A stretch of DNA of 51,338 nucleotides from Actinomycetes bacterium (GTDB lineage Bacteria; Actinomycetota; Acidimicrobiia; Acidimicrobiales; Palsa-688), in the NCBI GenBank assembly GCA_021809105.1, contig JAKBAM010000007.1:11558-62895 (forward strand). Reading direction: 5' to 3'. The notes beneath the pieces were generated by a model that made no database searches, was not told where the DNA came from, and was given only the letters and a program-made list of their open reading frames with translations. Shown one piece after another: positions 8,228-15,621 of this stretch (its first letter is position 1; each line of letters opens with the position of its first letter). The position numbers and the translations under genes were made by a program.

Positions 8228-8950
8228 GTGGAGCCTGAGACGGAGGTGCCCGCCGCCGGAGGACCGGGGCTGGCCGAAGCCGCGGGTGGCTTCGCCGTGG
8301 GGATCGTCTTCTCTGCCATCGGGGCCTCGATCGGTGCGGCCGGCACCGGCTACCACGCCGGTGCCCCCGGACCCACGCCCTTAGGGGTGGTCGTCGGAGG
8401 CGTGGTCGGGCTCTGGATCGGGCTGATGGGAGCGGTCGTGGTGGCGGCCCGGCGCTGTGACGCTCGCAGTGTCGCCTCGTTCGTAGGCCTGCGGGTCGCC
8501 GGCGCCTGGGACCTGCTCGGCGGCGCGGCGGTCGGGCTGGTGTCCCAACTCGCGCTCATCCCCCTCCTCTACCTGCCCGTCGAGCAGCTCGACCCGTCGA
8601 TCTCCCACCAGCTGTCCGGGCCGGCACGCCAAGACACCGGATCTGCCCACGGCGTGGTTGCGGTGACAGTGCTGCTGCTCATCCTCGCGGTGGGCGCGCC
8701 ACTGGTCGAGGAGATGTTCTTCCGGGGTTTGGTCCTGCGTAGCCTGTCGGCGCGGTACCACCCGTTGGTGGCCGTGGCGGTCACTGCGGCCCTCTTCGCC
8801 CTGGCGCACTTCGAGGCCGTGCAGTTCGCCGGCCTGGCCGCCTTCGGGCTCGTGCTCGGGGCCTTGGCGCACCGGACTGGTCGGCTCGGGCCCTCGATCG
8901 CCGCCCACGCCGCCTTCAACGCCGCCGCCGTCATCTCCCTGATCCACTGA
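8228..8950 (+). CDS. CPBP family intramembrane metalloprotease
   Basis: A 240-residue polytopic membrane protein with about six hydrophobic segments. The three CPBP (Abi/CAAX protease-like) motifs are all present: EEMFFRG near 161-167 (paired glutamates and the arginine), FALAHFE with the histidine near 194, and HAAFN with His and Asn near 228-232. Members are membrane-embedded glutamate proteases, or in some cases scaffolds without known protease activity. The preceding gene ends 27 bases upstream, so the two may be cotranscribed. The start is a GTG at 8228; no better start is visible. Confidence 0.9.
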   Translation: MEPETEVPAAGGPGLAEAAGGFAVGIVFSAIGASIGAAGTGYHAGAPGPTPLGVVVGGVVGLWIGLMGAVVVAARRCDARSVASFVGLRVAGAWDLLGGAAVGLVSQLALIPLLYLPVEQLDPSISHQLSGPARQDTGSAHGVVAVTVLLLILAVGAPLVEEMFFRGLVLRSLSARYHPLVAVAVTAALFALAHFEAVQFAGLAAFGLVLGALAHRTGRLGPSIAAHAAFNAAAVISLIH

Positions 8951-9076
8951 AGGGTCCTCGCCCGCGGAAACCCACCACGGCGCAGCCCCTAAACCCGCGG
9001 GCTCATTCCGCCGATAGCCCTTGACACGAGGCAGCGAGCGCCCCGCCGCTGCGCGATCGAGAAACGGGAAGCCCTC

Positions 9077-9244
9077 GTGAATTGTCCCCGCTGCCGCACC
9101 CGCCAACTGGTGATGATCGAGATGAGCATCGGGGGCGAGTCGGTCCGGATGGCCAGTTGCTCGGCCTGCGACGCGCGGTGGTGGGAGGGGACCGACGGTT
9201 CGCTGAAGCTATCGGACGTGCTGGAGCTGGCCACCCAAGCCTGA
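9077..9244 (+). CDS. 55-residue zinc-ribbon protein
   Basis: A short gene starting at GTG 9077, preceded by the ribosome-binding site GGGAAG. The 55-residue product opens with NCPRCRTRQLV and contains ASCSACDARWW, two CxxC knuckles about 25 residues apart, as in a zinc ribbon. After the ribbon comes a short acidic helix (LSDVLELATQA). Such ribbons bind nucleic acid or protein, but no specific function can be assigned. It stands just before the large membrane protein at 9323 and may share its transcript or be terminated before it. Confidence 0.7.
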   Translation: MNCPRCRTRQLVMIEMSIGGESVRMASCSACDARWWEGTDGSLKLSDVLELATQA

Positions 9245-9308
9245 TCACCAGGGCCCGGTGATAGGGCTGCACCCCGCGGCCTGCACCCACGGCCCCTGCC
9301 ACAGCGGG

Positions 9309-9314
9309 CAACAT
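9309..9314 (+). promoter_or_regulatory. -10-like box before the membrane protein gene
   Basis: CAACAT ends 8 bases before the ATG at 9323. It matches the TAnnnT pattern except at the first base, and it would give a near-leaderless transcript. Confidence 0.35.
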
Positions 9315-9322
9315 GTGGGGAG

Positions 9323-11809
9323 ATGAGCGGGCTCACCGACCACACCAGCCCGCGCGAGGACGAGGTGCCCCACGCCAGCGAGTCGAGCGTGGACATCCTC
9401 CTGCCGGACCACGCAGAGCCCGGAGCCGACGAGGCGCACCCGGGCGGGAGCGGCGCCCATTGGTGGAGACGCTTCGATTCCGTCACCGGGCCCCAAGCGA
9501 TCGTCACCCTCCTCGTGGTGGCAACCTGCGTGGTGTTCACCTTCGTGCAGCTGAAGCCGTCGAAGCTCTTCGCCAATACCACCCCGGCGGGCGGCGATAT
9601 GGGCGCGCACGTCTGGCTGCCGGCCTACGTCAAGGCCCACTTGCTCCCGCACTTCAGGATCACCGGCTGGACCCAGGACTGGTACGACGGCTTCCCGGCG
9701 CTGACCTACTACTTCCCGCTCCCGATCGTGGCGATTGCCATCGTGAGCTACGTCATCCCTTACAACATCGCCTTCAAGCTCGTCACGGTGACGGGCCTCC
9801 TGGCCCTGCCGGTGGCCGCGTGGGCGCTCGGTCGCCTGGCCCGGATGCCGTTCCCGGCACCGGCGTGCCTGGCCACCGGCGCGCTCGTCTATCTCTTCAA
9901 CCGGGATTTTACGATTTACGGCGGCAACATCGCCTCGACGATGGCGGGGGAGTTCTCCTTCTCGATCAGCTTGGCCTTCGCCCTGGTCTTCCTCGGCCTG
10001 GTGGCAAGGGGATTGGACACGGGGCGATCCCGGGCCCTGGCCTCGTTGGTCCTGGCCTGCTGCGCCCTTTCCCACGTACTGCCGCTGTTCTTCGCTGCAG
10101 GCGGCGCCATCGTGATGTACCTCATGCGGCCGCAACGGCGACGCTTGCGGTGGCTGGTGCCGGTGCTGGTGACAGGGGGCCTGCTGGTCGCCTTCTGGGC
10201 GCTGCCCTTCGAGTACAGGCTGCCTTATGCCACCAACATGGGCTACCAGAGGCTCACGACCTACACGTCCCTGCTGTTCCCCCACGGTGATATGTGGCTG
10301 CTGGTCATGGCCGGAGGTGGCGCTCTGGCCTCCTTGGTGCGCCGCCGGCGGATGGGCACCTGGCTGGTAGCGATGACGGTGATCGACGCCCTCGTCTTTC
10401 GCTTCGCTCCCCAGGCCCGCCTCTGGAACGCCAGGGTGCTGCCCTTCTGGTTCATCTGCTTGTACTTCCTCGCCAGCCTGGCCGTGTCCGAGCTGGGGGT
10501 CCTCGTCGCCGAGATGGTCCAGTCCGAGCGGGCTCCACGGCTCCGCCTCGTCCCCGTGCCGGTGGTGTCGTTGGCGGCGGCCCTCATCTGGGTCGCCTAC
10601 CCGCTGCACATCCTGCCCTTCGGCCACGTCGCCGCCACGAAGAGCGGCCCCACGGAGTACTCCTGGCTGGGCATCCACTCCAGCGCCGCCGGATCCTACG
10701 TCCCCGACTGGGTGGAGTGGAACTACAGCGGGTACCAGTCCGCGGACAAGGCGCGGAGGAACGAGTACTTCGCCTTGGTGGCCGAGATGAAGAAGCTGGG
10801 CCAGACCCCCGGCGACGGTTGCGGCGACGCCTTCTGGCAGTACGAGCCAGAGCTGGACCAGATGGGCACCCCGGACGCGTTGATGCTGCTGCCGTACTGG
10901 ACCAACGGCTGCATCGGCTCCGAGGAAGGGCTGTACTACGAGTCGTCGGCCACCACCCCCTACCATTTCCTCAACGTCTCCGAGCTGTCCGACAAGCCCT
11001 CGGATCCGATGGTCGGCCTCCAGTACGCCTCCAGCCCCAACGTGGCGCTCGGCGTGCAGCACCTGCAGATGCTCGGCGACAAGTACTTCATGGCCTTGAC
11101 GCCCGACATCCAGGCCCAGGCCAGTGCCGACACCGCATTGCAGCAGGTCGCCTCGGTGGGTCCTTTCCCCGTCAGCTACACGACCGGCAACCAGACCAGC
11201 ATCGTGCAGCGCACCTGGAAGATCTACAAGGTCCTGGGCTCGGCTGCGGTCACGCCCCTGCTCGACCAGCCCGTGGTCATGAGAGGCGCAGGTTCGAGCG
11301 AAGCCGCCTGGCTGAAGGCCACGCAGGCCTGGTACCTGGATCCCAGCCGCTGGAGCGTCTACGAGACCGCCTCGGGGCCCTCGTCGTGGGCGCGGGTCAA
11401 TCCGGCGGCCACGGCCGTACCGCAGAAGCCCCTCCCTCCGGTCCAGGTGTCGTCCATCAAGAAGACCGAGAGCTCGATCTCGTTCGATGTCAGCCAGACC
11501 GGCGTTCCGGTCCTGGTCAAGGTCTCCTACTTCCCCAACTGGCAGGCCAGCGGCGCCGGCACGGTGTATCGCGCTACGCCCAACCTGATGATCGTCGTGC
11601 CCACCTCCCGGCACGTCGAGCTCACCTACGGTTACACGCCGGTGGACTGGGCCGGCTTCCTGCTCAGCCTGCTCGGCCTGGTGGCGCTGGCCGGGATGGC
11701 GCTCGCCGGCCGGGTGCGCTACCCGACCTACTTCCGGGCTGGAGGCCAGCCGCTGAGCGTTGCGGGCGACGGGCCCGGGGGCGGGAGCGGGACCGCGAGC
11801 ACGCTGTAA
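9323..11809 (+). CDS. large polytopic membrane protein, GT-C/6-PTPS-related-like
   Basis: An 828-residue protein with a short cytoplasmic N-terminus, a first transmembrane helix at about 59-77, and ten or more further helices up to about residue 430. A soluble extracytoplasmic domain (about 430-770) and one last helix near 775-795 follow. The first outer loop holds GGDMGAHVWLPAYVKAHLLP; an acidic residue in this position followed by aromatic residues (TQDWYDGFPALTYYFPLP) is typical of GT-C type, polyprenyl-phosphate-sugar-dependent glycosyltransferases and of the '6-pyruvoyl-tetrahydropterin synthase-related' membrane family. It sits immediately before the phosphomannomutase gene, which suggests a role in cell-surface glycan assembly. 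No acceptor or sugar can be named. Confidence 0.7.
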   Translation: MSGLTDHTSPREDEVPHASESSVDILLPDHAEPGADEAHPGGSGAHWWRRFDSVTGPQAIVTLLVVATCVVFTFVQLKPSKLFANTTPAGGDMGAHVWLPAYVKAHLLPHFRITGWTQDWYDGFPALTYYFPLPIVAIAIVSYVIPYNIAFKLVTVTGLLALPVAAWALGRLARMPFPAPACLATGALVYLFNRDFTIYGGNIASTMAGEFSFSISLAFALVFLGLVARGLDTGRSRALASLVLACCALSHVLPLFFAAGGAIVMYLMRPQRRRLRWLVPVLVTGGLLVAFWALPFEYRLPYATNMGYQRLTTYTSLLFPHGDMWLLVMAGGGALASLVRRRRMGTWLVAMTVIDALVFRFAPQARLWNARVLPFWFICLYFLASLAVSELGVLVAEMVQSERAPRLRLVPVPVVSLAAALIWVAYPLHILPFGHVAATKSGPTEYSWLGIHSSAAGSYVPDWVEWNYSGYQSADKARRNEYFALVAEMKKLGQTPGDGCGDAFWQYEPELDQMGTPDALMLLPYWTNGCIGSEEGLYYESSATTPYHFLNVSELSDKPSDPMVGLQYASSPNVALGVQHLQMLGDKYFMALTPDIQAQASADTALQQVASVGPFPVSYTTGNQTSIVQRTWKIYKVLGSAAVTPLLDQPVVMRGAGSSEAAWLKATQAWYLDPSRWSVYETASGPSSWARVNPAATAVPQKPLPPVQVSSIKKTESSISFDVSQTGVPVLVKVSYFPNWQASGAGTVYRATPNLMIVVPTSRHVELTYGYTPVDWAGFLLSLLGLVALAGMALAGRVRYPTYFRAGGQPLSVAGDGPGGGSGTASTL

Positions 11810-11822
11810 GGTCAGGCTCGCC

Positions 11823-13181
11823 ATGGCTGCCCTCGATGCGATCTTCAAGGCCTACGACATCCGGGGGACCTTCCCCGACCAGATCGACGCTGAGCTGGCC
11901 GAGCGCGTCGGAGCGGCGTTCGCCGCCTTCGCCGGGGCCGACCGCGTTCTGGTTGCCCGCGACATGCGGCCCTCGGGGGTGGAGCTGGTCCATGCATTCG
12001 CTCGGGGGGCGACGGCGGCGGGCGCCGACGTGATCGACCTGGGGCTGACCTCGACCGACGAGCTCTACTACGCGTCGGGTGTGATGGACGCCCCCGGTGC
12101 CATGTTCACCGCGTCCCACAACCCTGCGAGGTACAACGGCATCAAGCTCTGCCTTGCCGGCGCACGGCCCGTCGGCGCCGAATCGGGCCTCGCTGATATC
12201 AAAGCTGCTGTGGCCGGCCCCCCTCCCGTCCCGGCCGCCTCACCTGGGAGCTCTACCAGCCGGGACATCCTCGAGGACTACGCGGACAAGGTGCGGTCCT
12301 TCATCGACGTCACCTCGCTGAAGCCGCTGAAGGTCGTTGCCGACACCGCCAACGGTATGGGTGGCTTGGTGGTGCCGGCGGTGTTCGCCAGCCTACCCGT
12401 GGAGCTAGAGGTCCTCTTCGGCGACCTCGACGGCACCTTTCCCAACCATCCGGCCGATCCCATCCAGCCATCCAACCTGGTGGCGCTGCAGCGACGGATC
12501 AGCGAGACCGGGGCGGACGTCGGACTGGCCTTCGACGGCGACGCCGACCGATGCTTCCTCGTCGACGACCGCGCCGAGCCCGTCTCGGGATCGACGACCA
12601 CCGCCATGGTGGCGGCTGCGATGCTCGAGAAGCATCCCGGCTCGACCATCCTCCACAACCTGATCTGCTCCAAGGCGGTCCCCGAGATCGTCGAGGAGCG
12701 CGGGGGCACGCCGGTGGTCACCCGCGTGGGGCACTCCTACATAAAGGCGGTGATGGCCGAGACCGGAGCGGTCTTCGGCGGGGAGCACTCCGGTCACTAC
12801 TACTTCCGGGACAACTACCGGGCCGACTCGGGCTGCATCGCTGCGCTGGTCGTGCTCGAGATGCTGTCGAAGGCCGGGCGACCCCTGTCCGAGATCCGCA
12901 GGGACTTCGAGCGCTACGCCGATTCAGGTGAGATCAACACCGAGGTCGGCGATCCCCAGGCGGTCATCGAAGCGGTGGCCGACGCGTACAGCCCCCGACG
13001 CCATCCCGGCGCCACCCAAGGCCGCATGGACGGACTCACCGTCGATCTGGGGGACTGGTGGTTCAACCTGCGGCCCTCCAACACCGAACCATTGCTCCGC
13101 CTCAACCTCGAAGCCCCGACGCCGAGCGACTGCCAGGCACGGACCGCCGAGGTAGTCGCCCTCCTCAAGGATCACTCCTGA
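11823..13181 (+). CDS. manB: phosphomannomutase/phosphoglucomutase
   Basis: A 452-residue alpha-D-phosphohexomutase, complete. It carries the phosphoserine loop TASHNPARYNG with the catalytic serine near 98, the magnesium loop DGDADR at 238-243, the sugar-specificity loop GGEHSGHYYF, and the phosphate-binding RPSNTEPLLRLN near the C-terminus. The GEHSGH form of the sugar loop is seen in dual-specificity PMM/PGM enzymes. It interconverts mannose (or glucose) 6- and 1-phosphates for GDP-mannose and envelope glycans. ATG 11823 opens the conserved AIFKAYDIRG start; an in-frame ATG at 11760 lies inside the upstream gene. The stop overlaps the next start (TGATG). Confidence 0.95.
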   Translation: MAALDAIFKAYDIRGTFPDQIDAELAERVGAAFAAFAGADRVLVARDMRPSGVELVHAFARGATAAGADVIDLGLTSTDELYYASGVMDAPGAMFTASHNPARYNGIKLCLAGARPVGAESGLADIKAAVAGPPPVPAASPGSSTSRDILEDYADKVRSFIDVTSLKPLKVVADTANGMGGLVVPAVFASLPVELEVLFGDLDGTFPNHPADPIQPSNLVALQRRISETGADVGLAFDGDADRCFLVDDRAEPVSGSTTTAMVAAAMLEKHPGSTILHNLICSKAVPEIVEERGGTPVVTRVGHSYIKAVMAETGAVFGGEHSGHYYFRDNYRADSGCIAALVVLEMLSKAGRPLSEIRRDFERYADSGEINTEVGDPQAVIEAVADAYSPRRHPGATQGRMDGLTVDLGDWWFNLRPSNTEPLLRLNLEAPTPSDCQARTAEVVALLKDHS

Positions 13182-13444
13182 TGCCGCTTGACCCCGCACT
13201 GCTAGACATCCTCGCCTGCCCCGAGGACAAAGGCCCGCTGTTGTACTTCGCCGACGAGGGGCTGCTCTACAACCCTCGCCTGCACCGCCGCTACGAGATC
13301 ACCGATGACATACCGATAATGCTGATCGACGAGGCCACCACCGTCGACGACGCAGAGAACCGGCGACTGATCGACAAGGCGGAGCGCGACGGCGTCCGGC
13401 CCACCTTCGAGCTGCCCTCCGAGACGAACGGGGAGGGTCGATGA
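13181..13444 (+). CDS. Trm112 family protein
   Basis: An 87-residue protein starting PLDPALLDILACPEDKGPLLYF and continuing YNPRLHRRYEITDDIPIML, which is the Trm112/YcaR pattern. Of the four zinc-ligand positions in classical Trm112, only one cysteine is retained (ACPEDKGPL), so zinc binding is probably lost, as in many actinobacterial members. In eukaryotes and archaea Trm112 activates methyltransferases; the bacterial role is uncertain. It is coupled by 1-base and 4-base overlaps to the phosphomannomutase upstream and the isomerase downstream. Confidence 0.88.
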   Translation: MPLDPALLDILACPEDKGPLLYFADEGLLYNPRLHRRYEITDDIPIMLIDEATTVDDAENRRLIDKAERDGVRPTFELPSETNGEGR

Positions 13445-14478
13445 CGGTTCTCGACTCCCTCGGCATGTTCGACCTGGCCGAAGGGCTCCCCGAACAGGTC
13501 GAGGGCGCGGTGGCCCGTTCCCGCCAACTCGAGGGCCTGCCGAGCCTGGAGGACGTCGAGGCCGTGGTCGTCCTGGGTATGGGTGGCAGCGGGATGGCCG
13601 GCGATGTCCTCACCGCCATCGCAGCACCGCAGATGCCCGTCCCTGTCCTGGTCGTCAAGGGTTACGAGTGCCCGGCGTTCGTGGGCGACGGAACCTTGGT
13701 CTTCGCGATCTCGGCGTCGGGCAATACCGAGGAGACGATCCAGGCCGCCTCCGACGCCGCGGTCAGCGGCGCCCGCATGGTGGTGGTGACCGGCGGAGGT
13801 GAGCTGGGCCGCCTGGGTGACAGCTGGGGTGCGCCGGTCATCCCCGTCCCCACCGACATCCCTCAGCCGAGGGCCGCCATCGGCGCCATGGCCTTCCCCC
13901 CGCTGGTGGTCCTCGAGGACATCGGGCTCTTCCGAGGAGGCTCCTACTGGATCACCGCGGCGATCGACCAGATGAGGAGGCGGCGCGATCAGCTGAGCAC
14001 CGCCGGGGATGCCTCCGCCGCCGCCGATGTGGCGCGCCGCATCGGGCGGACGATCCCGCTGATCCACGGGGGAGGTGCAGTCGGCGCGGCCGCCGCCTCC
14101 CGGTGGAAGACCCAAGTCAACGAGAACGCCAAGGCCCCGGCCTTCTGGGCCTTGCAGCCCGAGTTGTGCCACAACGAGGTCTGCGGTTGGGGCCAGCACG
14201 GTGATGTCACCCGGCAGGTCCTGACCGCTGTGACCCTGCGCCACGACGGCGAGCACCCCCAGGTGGGCCGGCGCTTCGACCTAGTCGGCGAGATCCTGCG
14301 GGAGGTGGTGGCCGACGTGGTCGAGGTTCGGGCCGATGGTGATGGTGACCTCGCCCAGCTCTTCGACCTGGTCCTCTTCGGCGACTACGTCTCGCTCTGG
14401 ATGGCAGCCGAGGCCGGGATCGACCCGGGGCCGGTGCCGATGCTGGTCGACCTCAAGGTGCAGCTGGCCGGGGGCTGA
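13441..14478 (+). CDS. bifunctional phosphoglucose/phosphomannose isomerase family, SIS domain
   Basis: A 345-residue SIS-domain protein. LGMGGSGMAGD near residues 42-52 and SASGNTEETI near 97-106 are the sugar-phosphate-binding loops. The second half contains QVNENAKAPAFW and the histidine of LCHNEVCGW, matching the PGI/PMI family described in archaea and actinobacteria. It would interconvert fructose 6-phosphate with glucose 6-phosphate and mannose 6-phosphate, feeding the coupled phosphomannomutase. The ATG overlaps the preceding stop (ATGA). It is the last gene of the sugar-phosphate operon; the structured RNA region follows. Confidence 0.92.
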   Translation: MTVLDSLGMFDLAEGLPEQVEGAVARSRQLEGLPSLEDVEAVVVLGMGGSGMAGDVLTAIAAPQMPVPVLVVKGYECPAFVGDGTLVFAISASGNTEETIQAASDAAVSGARMVVVTGGGELGRLGDSWGAPVIPVPTDIPQPRAAIGAMAFPPLVVLEDIGLFRGGSYWITAAIDQMRRRRDQLSTAGDASAAADVARRIGRTIPLIHGGGAVGAAAASRWKTQVNENAKAPAFWALQPELCHNEVCGWGQHGDVTRQVLTAVTLRHDGEHPQVGRRFDLVGEILREVVADVVEVRADGDGDLAQLFDLVLFGDYVSLWMAAEAGIDPGPVPMLVDLKVQLAGG

Positions 14479-14499
14479 GCGCCGCTGAGCCCATCGTCC

Positions 14500-14505
14500 T
14501 AGACT
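14500..14505 (+). promoter_or_regulatory. -10 box before structured RNA
   Basis: TAGACT, with its last base 6-7 positions before the first hairpin of the RNA (which opens at 14512). A start near 14511-14512 would give a transcript whose 5' end is a stem. Confidence 0.45.
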
Positions 14506-14510
14506 CGTGC

Positions 14511-14730
14511 CGGACCCCAGCGGGTCTGTGGTTGCAAGTCGATGCCAGTCGCAGGCGAAACGACCCACGTAAGGCAACCCTTGGTTGCTGAGCATGGTGC
14601 GGCTTAGGAGTAAGCCCTGCCCGCCGGTGGGACCACACGGGTCCCGGGGCGGAGACGCCGTGGAAGGAGGGTGCCGGTGGCGAAGGGTCCAAGGACCGCC
14701 GCCACCGCCTCCCCGGGCGGTGCAGCAGGC
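14511..14730 (+). ncRNA. structured non-coding RNA, raiA-motif-like
   Basis: The 385-base gap between the isomerase and response-regulator genes has no credible ORF but many stems. GGACCC/GGGTCT is at 14512-14527, loop CAGC. A nested set GTGG/CCAC, GTCG/CGAC, GCC/GGC spans 14528-14568. GGCAACC/GGTTGCT is at about 14573-14589. GGCTTA/TAAGCC is at 14601-14616, loop GGAG. GGGACC/GGTCCC is at 14629-14645 inside CCGCC/GGCGG. GGTC-CAAG-GACC lies inside GGTGGC/GCCACC near 14677-14706. A -10 box precedes the first stem. Size, complexity and position upstream of the secA region, where raiA and comF genes often lie, suggest the raiA motif known from Firmicutes and Actinobacteria. The stems are seen; the family name is inference. 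No raiA gene is present. The 3' boundary is uncertain. Confidence 0.55.
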
Positions 14731-14798
14731 GAGTGTGGGGTCAAAGACCAGGTCAGCCGCTGGGGCCCGCGCAAAGCCGGCAACCGCTCTCACAGCGC

Positions 14799-14813
14799 CC
14801 CGTGAGTCACGGG
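14799..14813. promoter_or_regulatory. perfect 15-bp palindrome upstream of response regulator
   Basis: CCCGTGAGTCACGGG has 7-base perfect arms around one base, 50 bases before the response-regulator ATG. Either a dimeric regulator site or, since the loop would be one base, not an RNA hairpin. Autoregulation by the downstream NarL-type protein is possible but unproven. Confidence 0.5.
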
Positions 14814-14863
14814 CTAGCGTGACGTGATACGAGAAATGGCGGCGTGTCCGTCTGGAGCACACA

Positions 14864-15607
14864 ATGCCGACCGAACACCCAGATCCGACGCCTGCAGTCG
14901 GTAGCAGCGCGGACCACAGGCGCCCGGCGCCCGACGAGGTGATCCGGGTGCTGATAGCCGACGACCAGGCGCTCTTCCGCCGGGGCCTGCTGGTGGTGCT
15001 CGGCACCGAGGACGATATCGAGGTCGTGGCGGAGGCCGAGAACGGCGAGGAGTCGGTGGAGCGGGCCGGGGAGGAGGCCCCCGACGTCGTTCTCATGGAT
15101 GTCCGCATGCCGCGGATGAGCGGCATCGAGGCGGCTCGCCGGATCAGGGAGGTACTGCCCTCCACGAAGATCCTGATGCTCACGGTGAGCGATGAGGAAG
15201 ACGACCTCTACGAGGCCATCAAGTCGGGTGCCAACGGATACCTGCTCAAGGAGATCTCCGTCGAGGAGGTCGCCGAAGCCATCCGTGCGGTGGTGCAGGG
15301 CCAGAGCCTGATATCGCCGTCGATGGCGTCGAAGTTGCTGAGCGAGTTCAACGCGCTCGCCCTGAGGGCGGCCCAGCGTGAGACCTTGCCGGCGCCGACG
15401 CTCACCTCCCGCGAGCTCGAGGTGCTCAAGCTGGTGGCGAGGAGCATGAGCAACAAGGAGGTGGCCGACCAGCTGTTCATCTCCGAGAACACGGTGAAGA
15501 ACCATGTACGCAACATCTTGGAGAAGCTGCACCTCCACTCCCGCATGGAGGCGGTCATGTACGCGATGCGTCAGAACCTGCTCGACCCGCACCGCGCCGA
15601 CGACTGA
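14864..15607 (+). CDS. NarL/FixJ-family response regulator
   Basis: A 247-residue two-domain regulator. The receiver domain (about 26-142) has the acidic pair in LIADDQALFR, the phosphoacceptor Asp at about 79 in VVLMDVRMPRMSG, a conserved Thr in LMLTVSDEE, and Lys in GYLLKEIS. The C-terminal LuxR-type HTH (about 182-237) reads LTSRELEVLKLVARSMSNKE and ENTVKNHVRNILEKLHL. A flexible 25-residue leader precedes the receiver. No histidine kinase gene is adjacent, so it is an orphan here. It lies just after the structured RNA and is convergent with the DUF2079 gene. A 15-bp palindrome upstream may be its own binding site. Confidence 0.95.
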   Translation: MPTEHPDPTPAVGSSADHRRPAPDEVIRVLIADDQALFRRGLLVVLGTEDDIEVVAEAENGEESVERAGEEAPDVVLMDVRMPRMSGIEAARRIREVLPSTKILMLTVSDEEDDLYEAIKSGANGYLLKEISVEEVAEAIRAVVQGQSLISPSMASKLLSEFNALALRAAQRETLPAPTLTSRELEVLKLVARSMSNKEVADQLFISENTVKNHVRNILEKLHLHSRMEAVMYAMRQNLLDPHRADD

Positions 15608-15621
15608 AGAGGCCCGGGCGC

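Noticed and set aside
9245-11848. 867-residue ORF on the minus strand across the GT-C-like gene
   Set aside because: Antisense shadow caused by high GC. The His/Gly/Arg-rich translation has no domain, while the plus strand has helices and a clear start.
14731-14830. Possible SAM-type or c-di-GMP riboswitch (GCCGGCAACC and GCGCAAAGCC present)
   Set aside because: Short matches to conserved riboswitch strings occur, but the remaining core elements (P1 closing pairs, tetraloop, GGTTACCG-type strand) are missing or misplaced.
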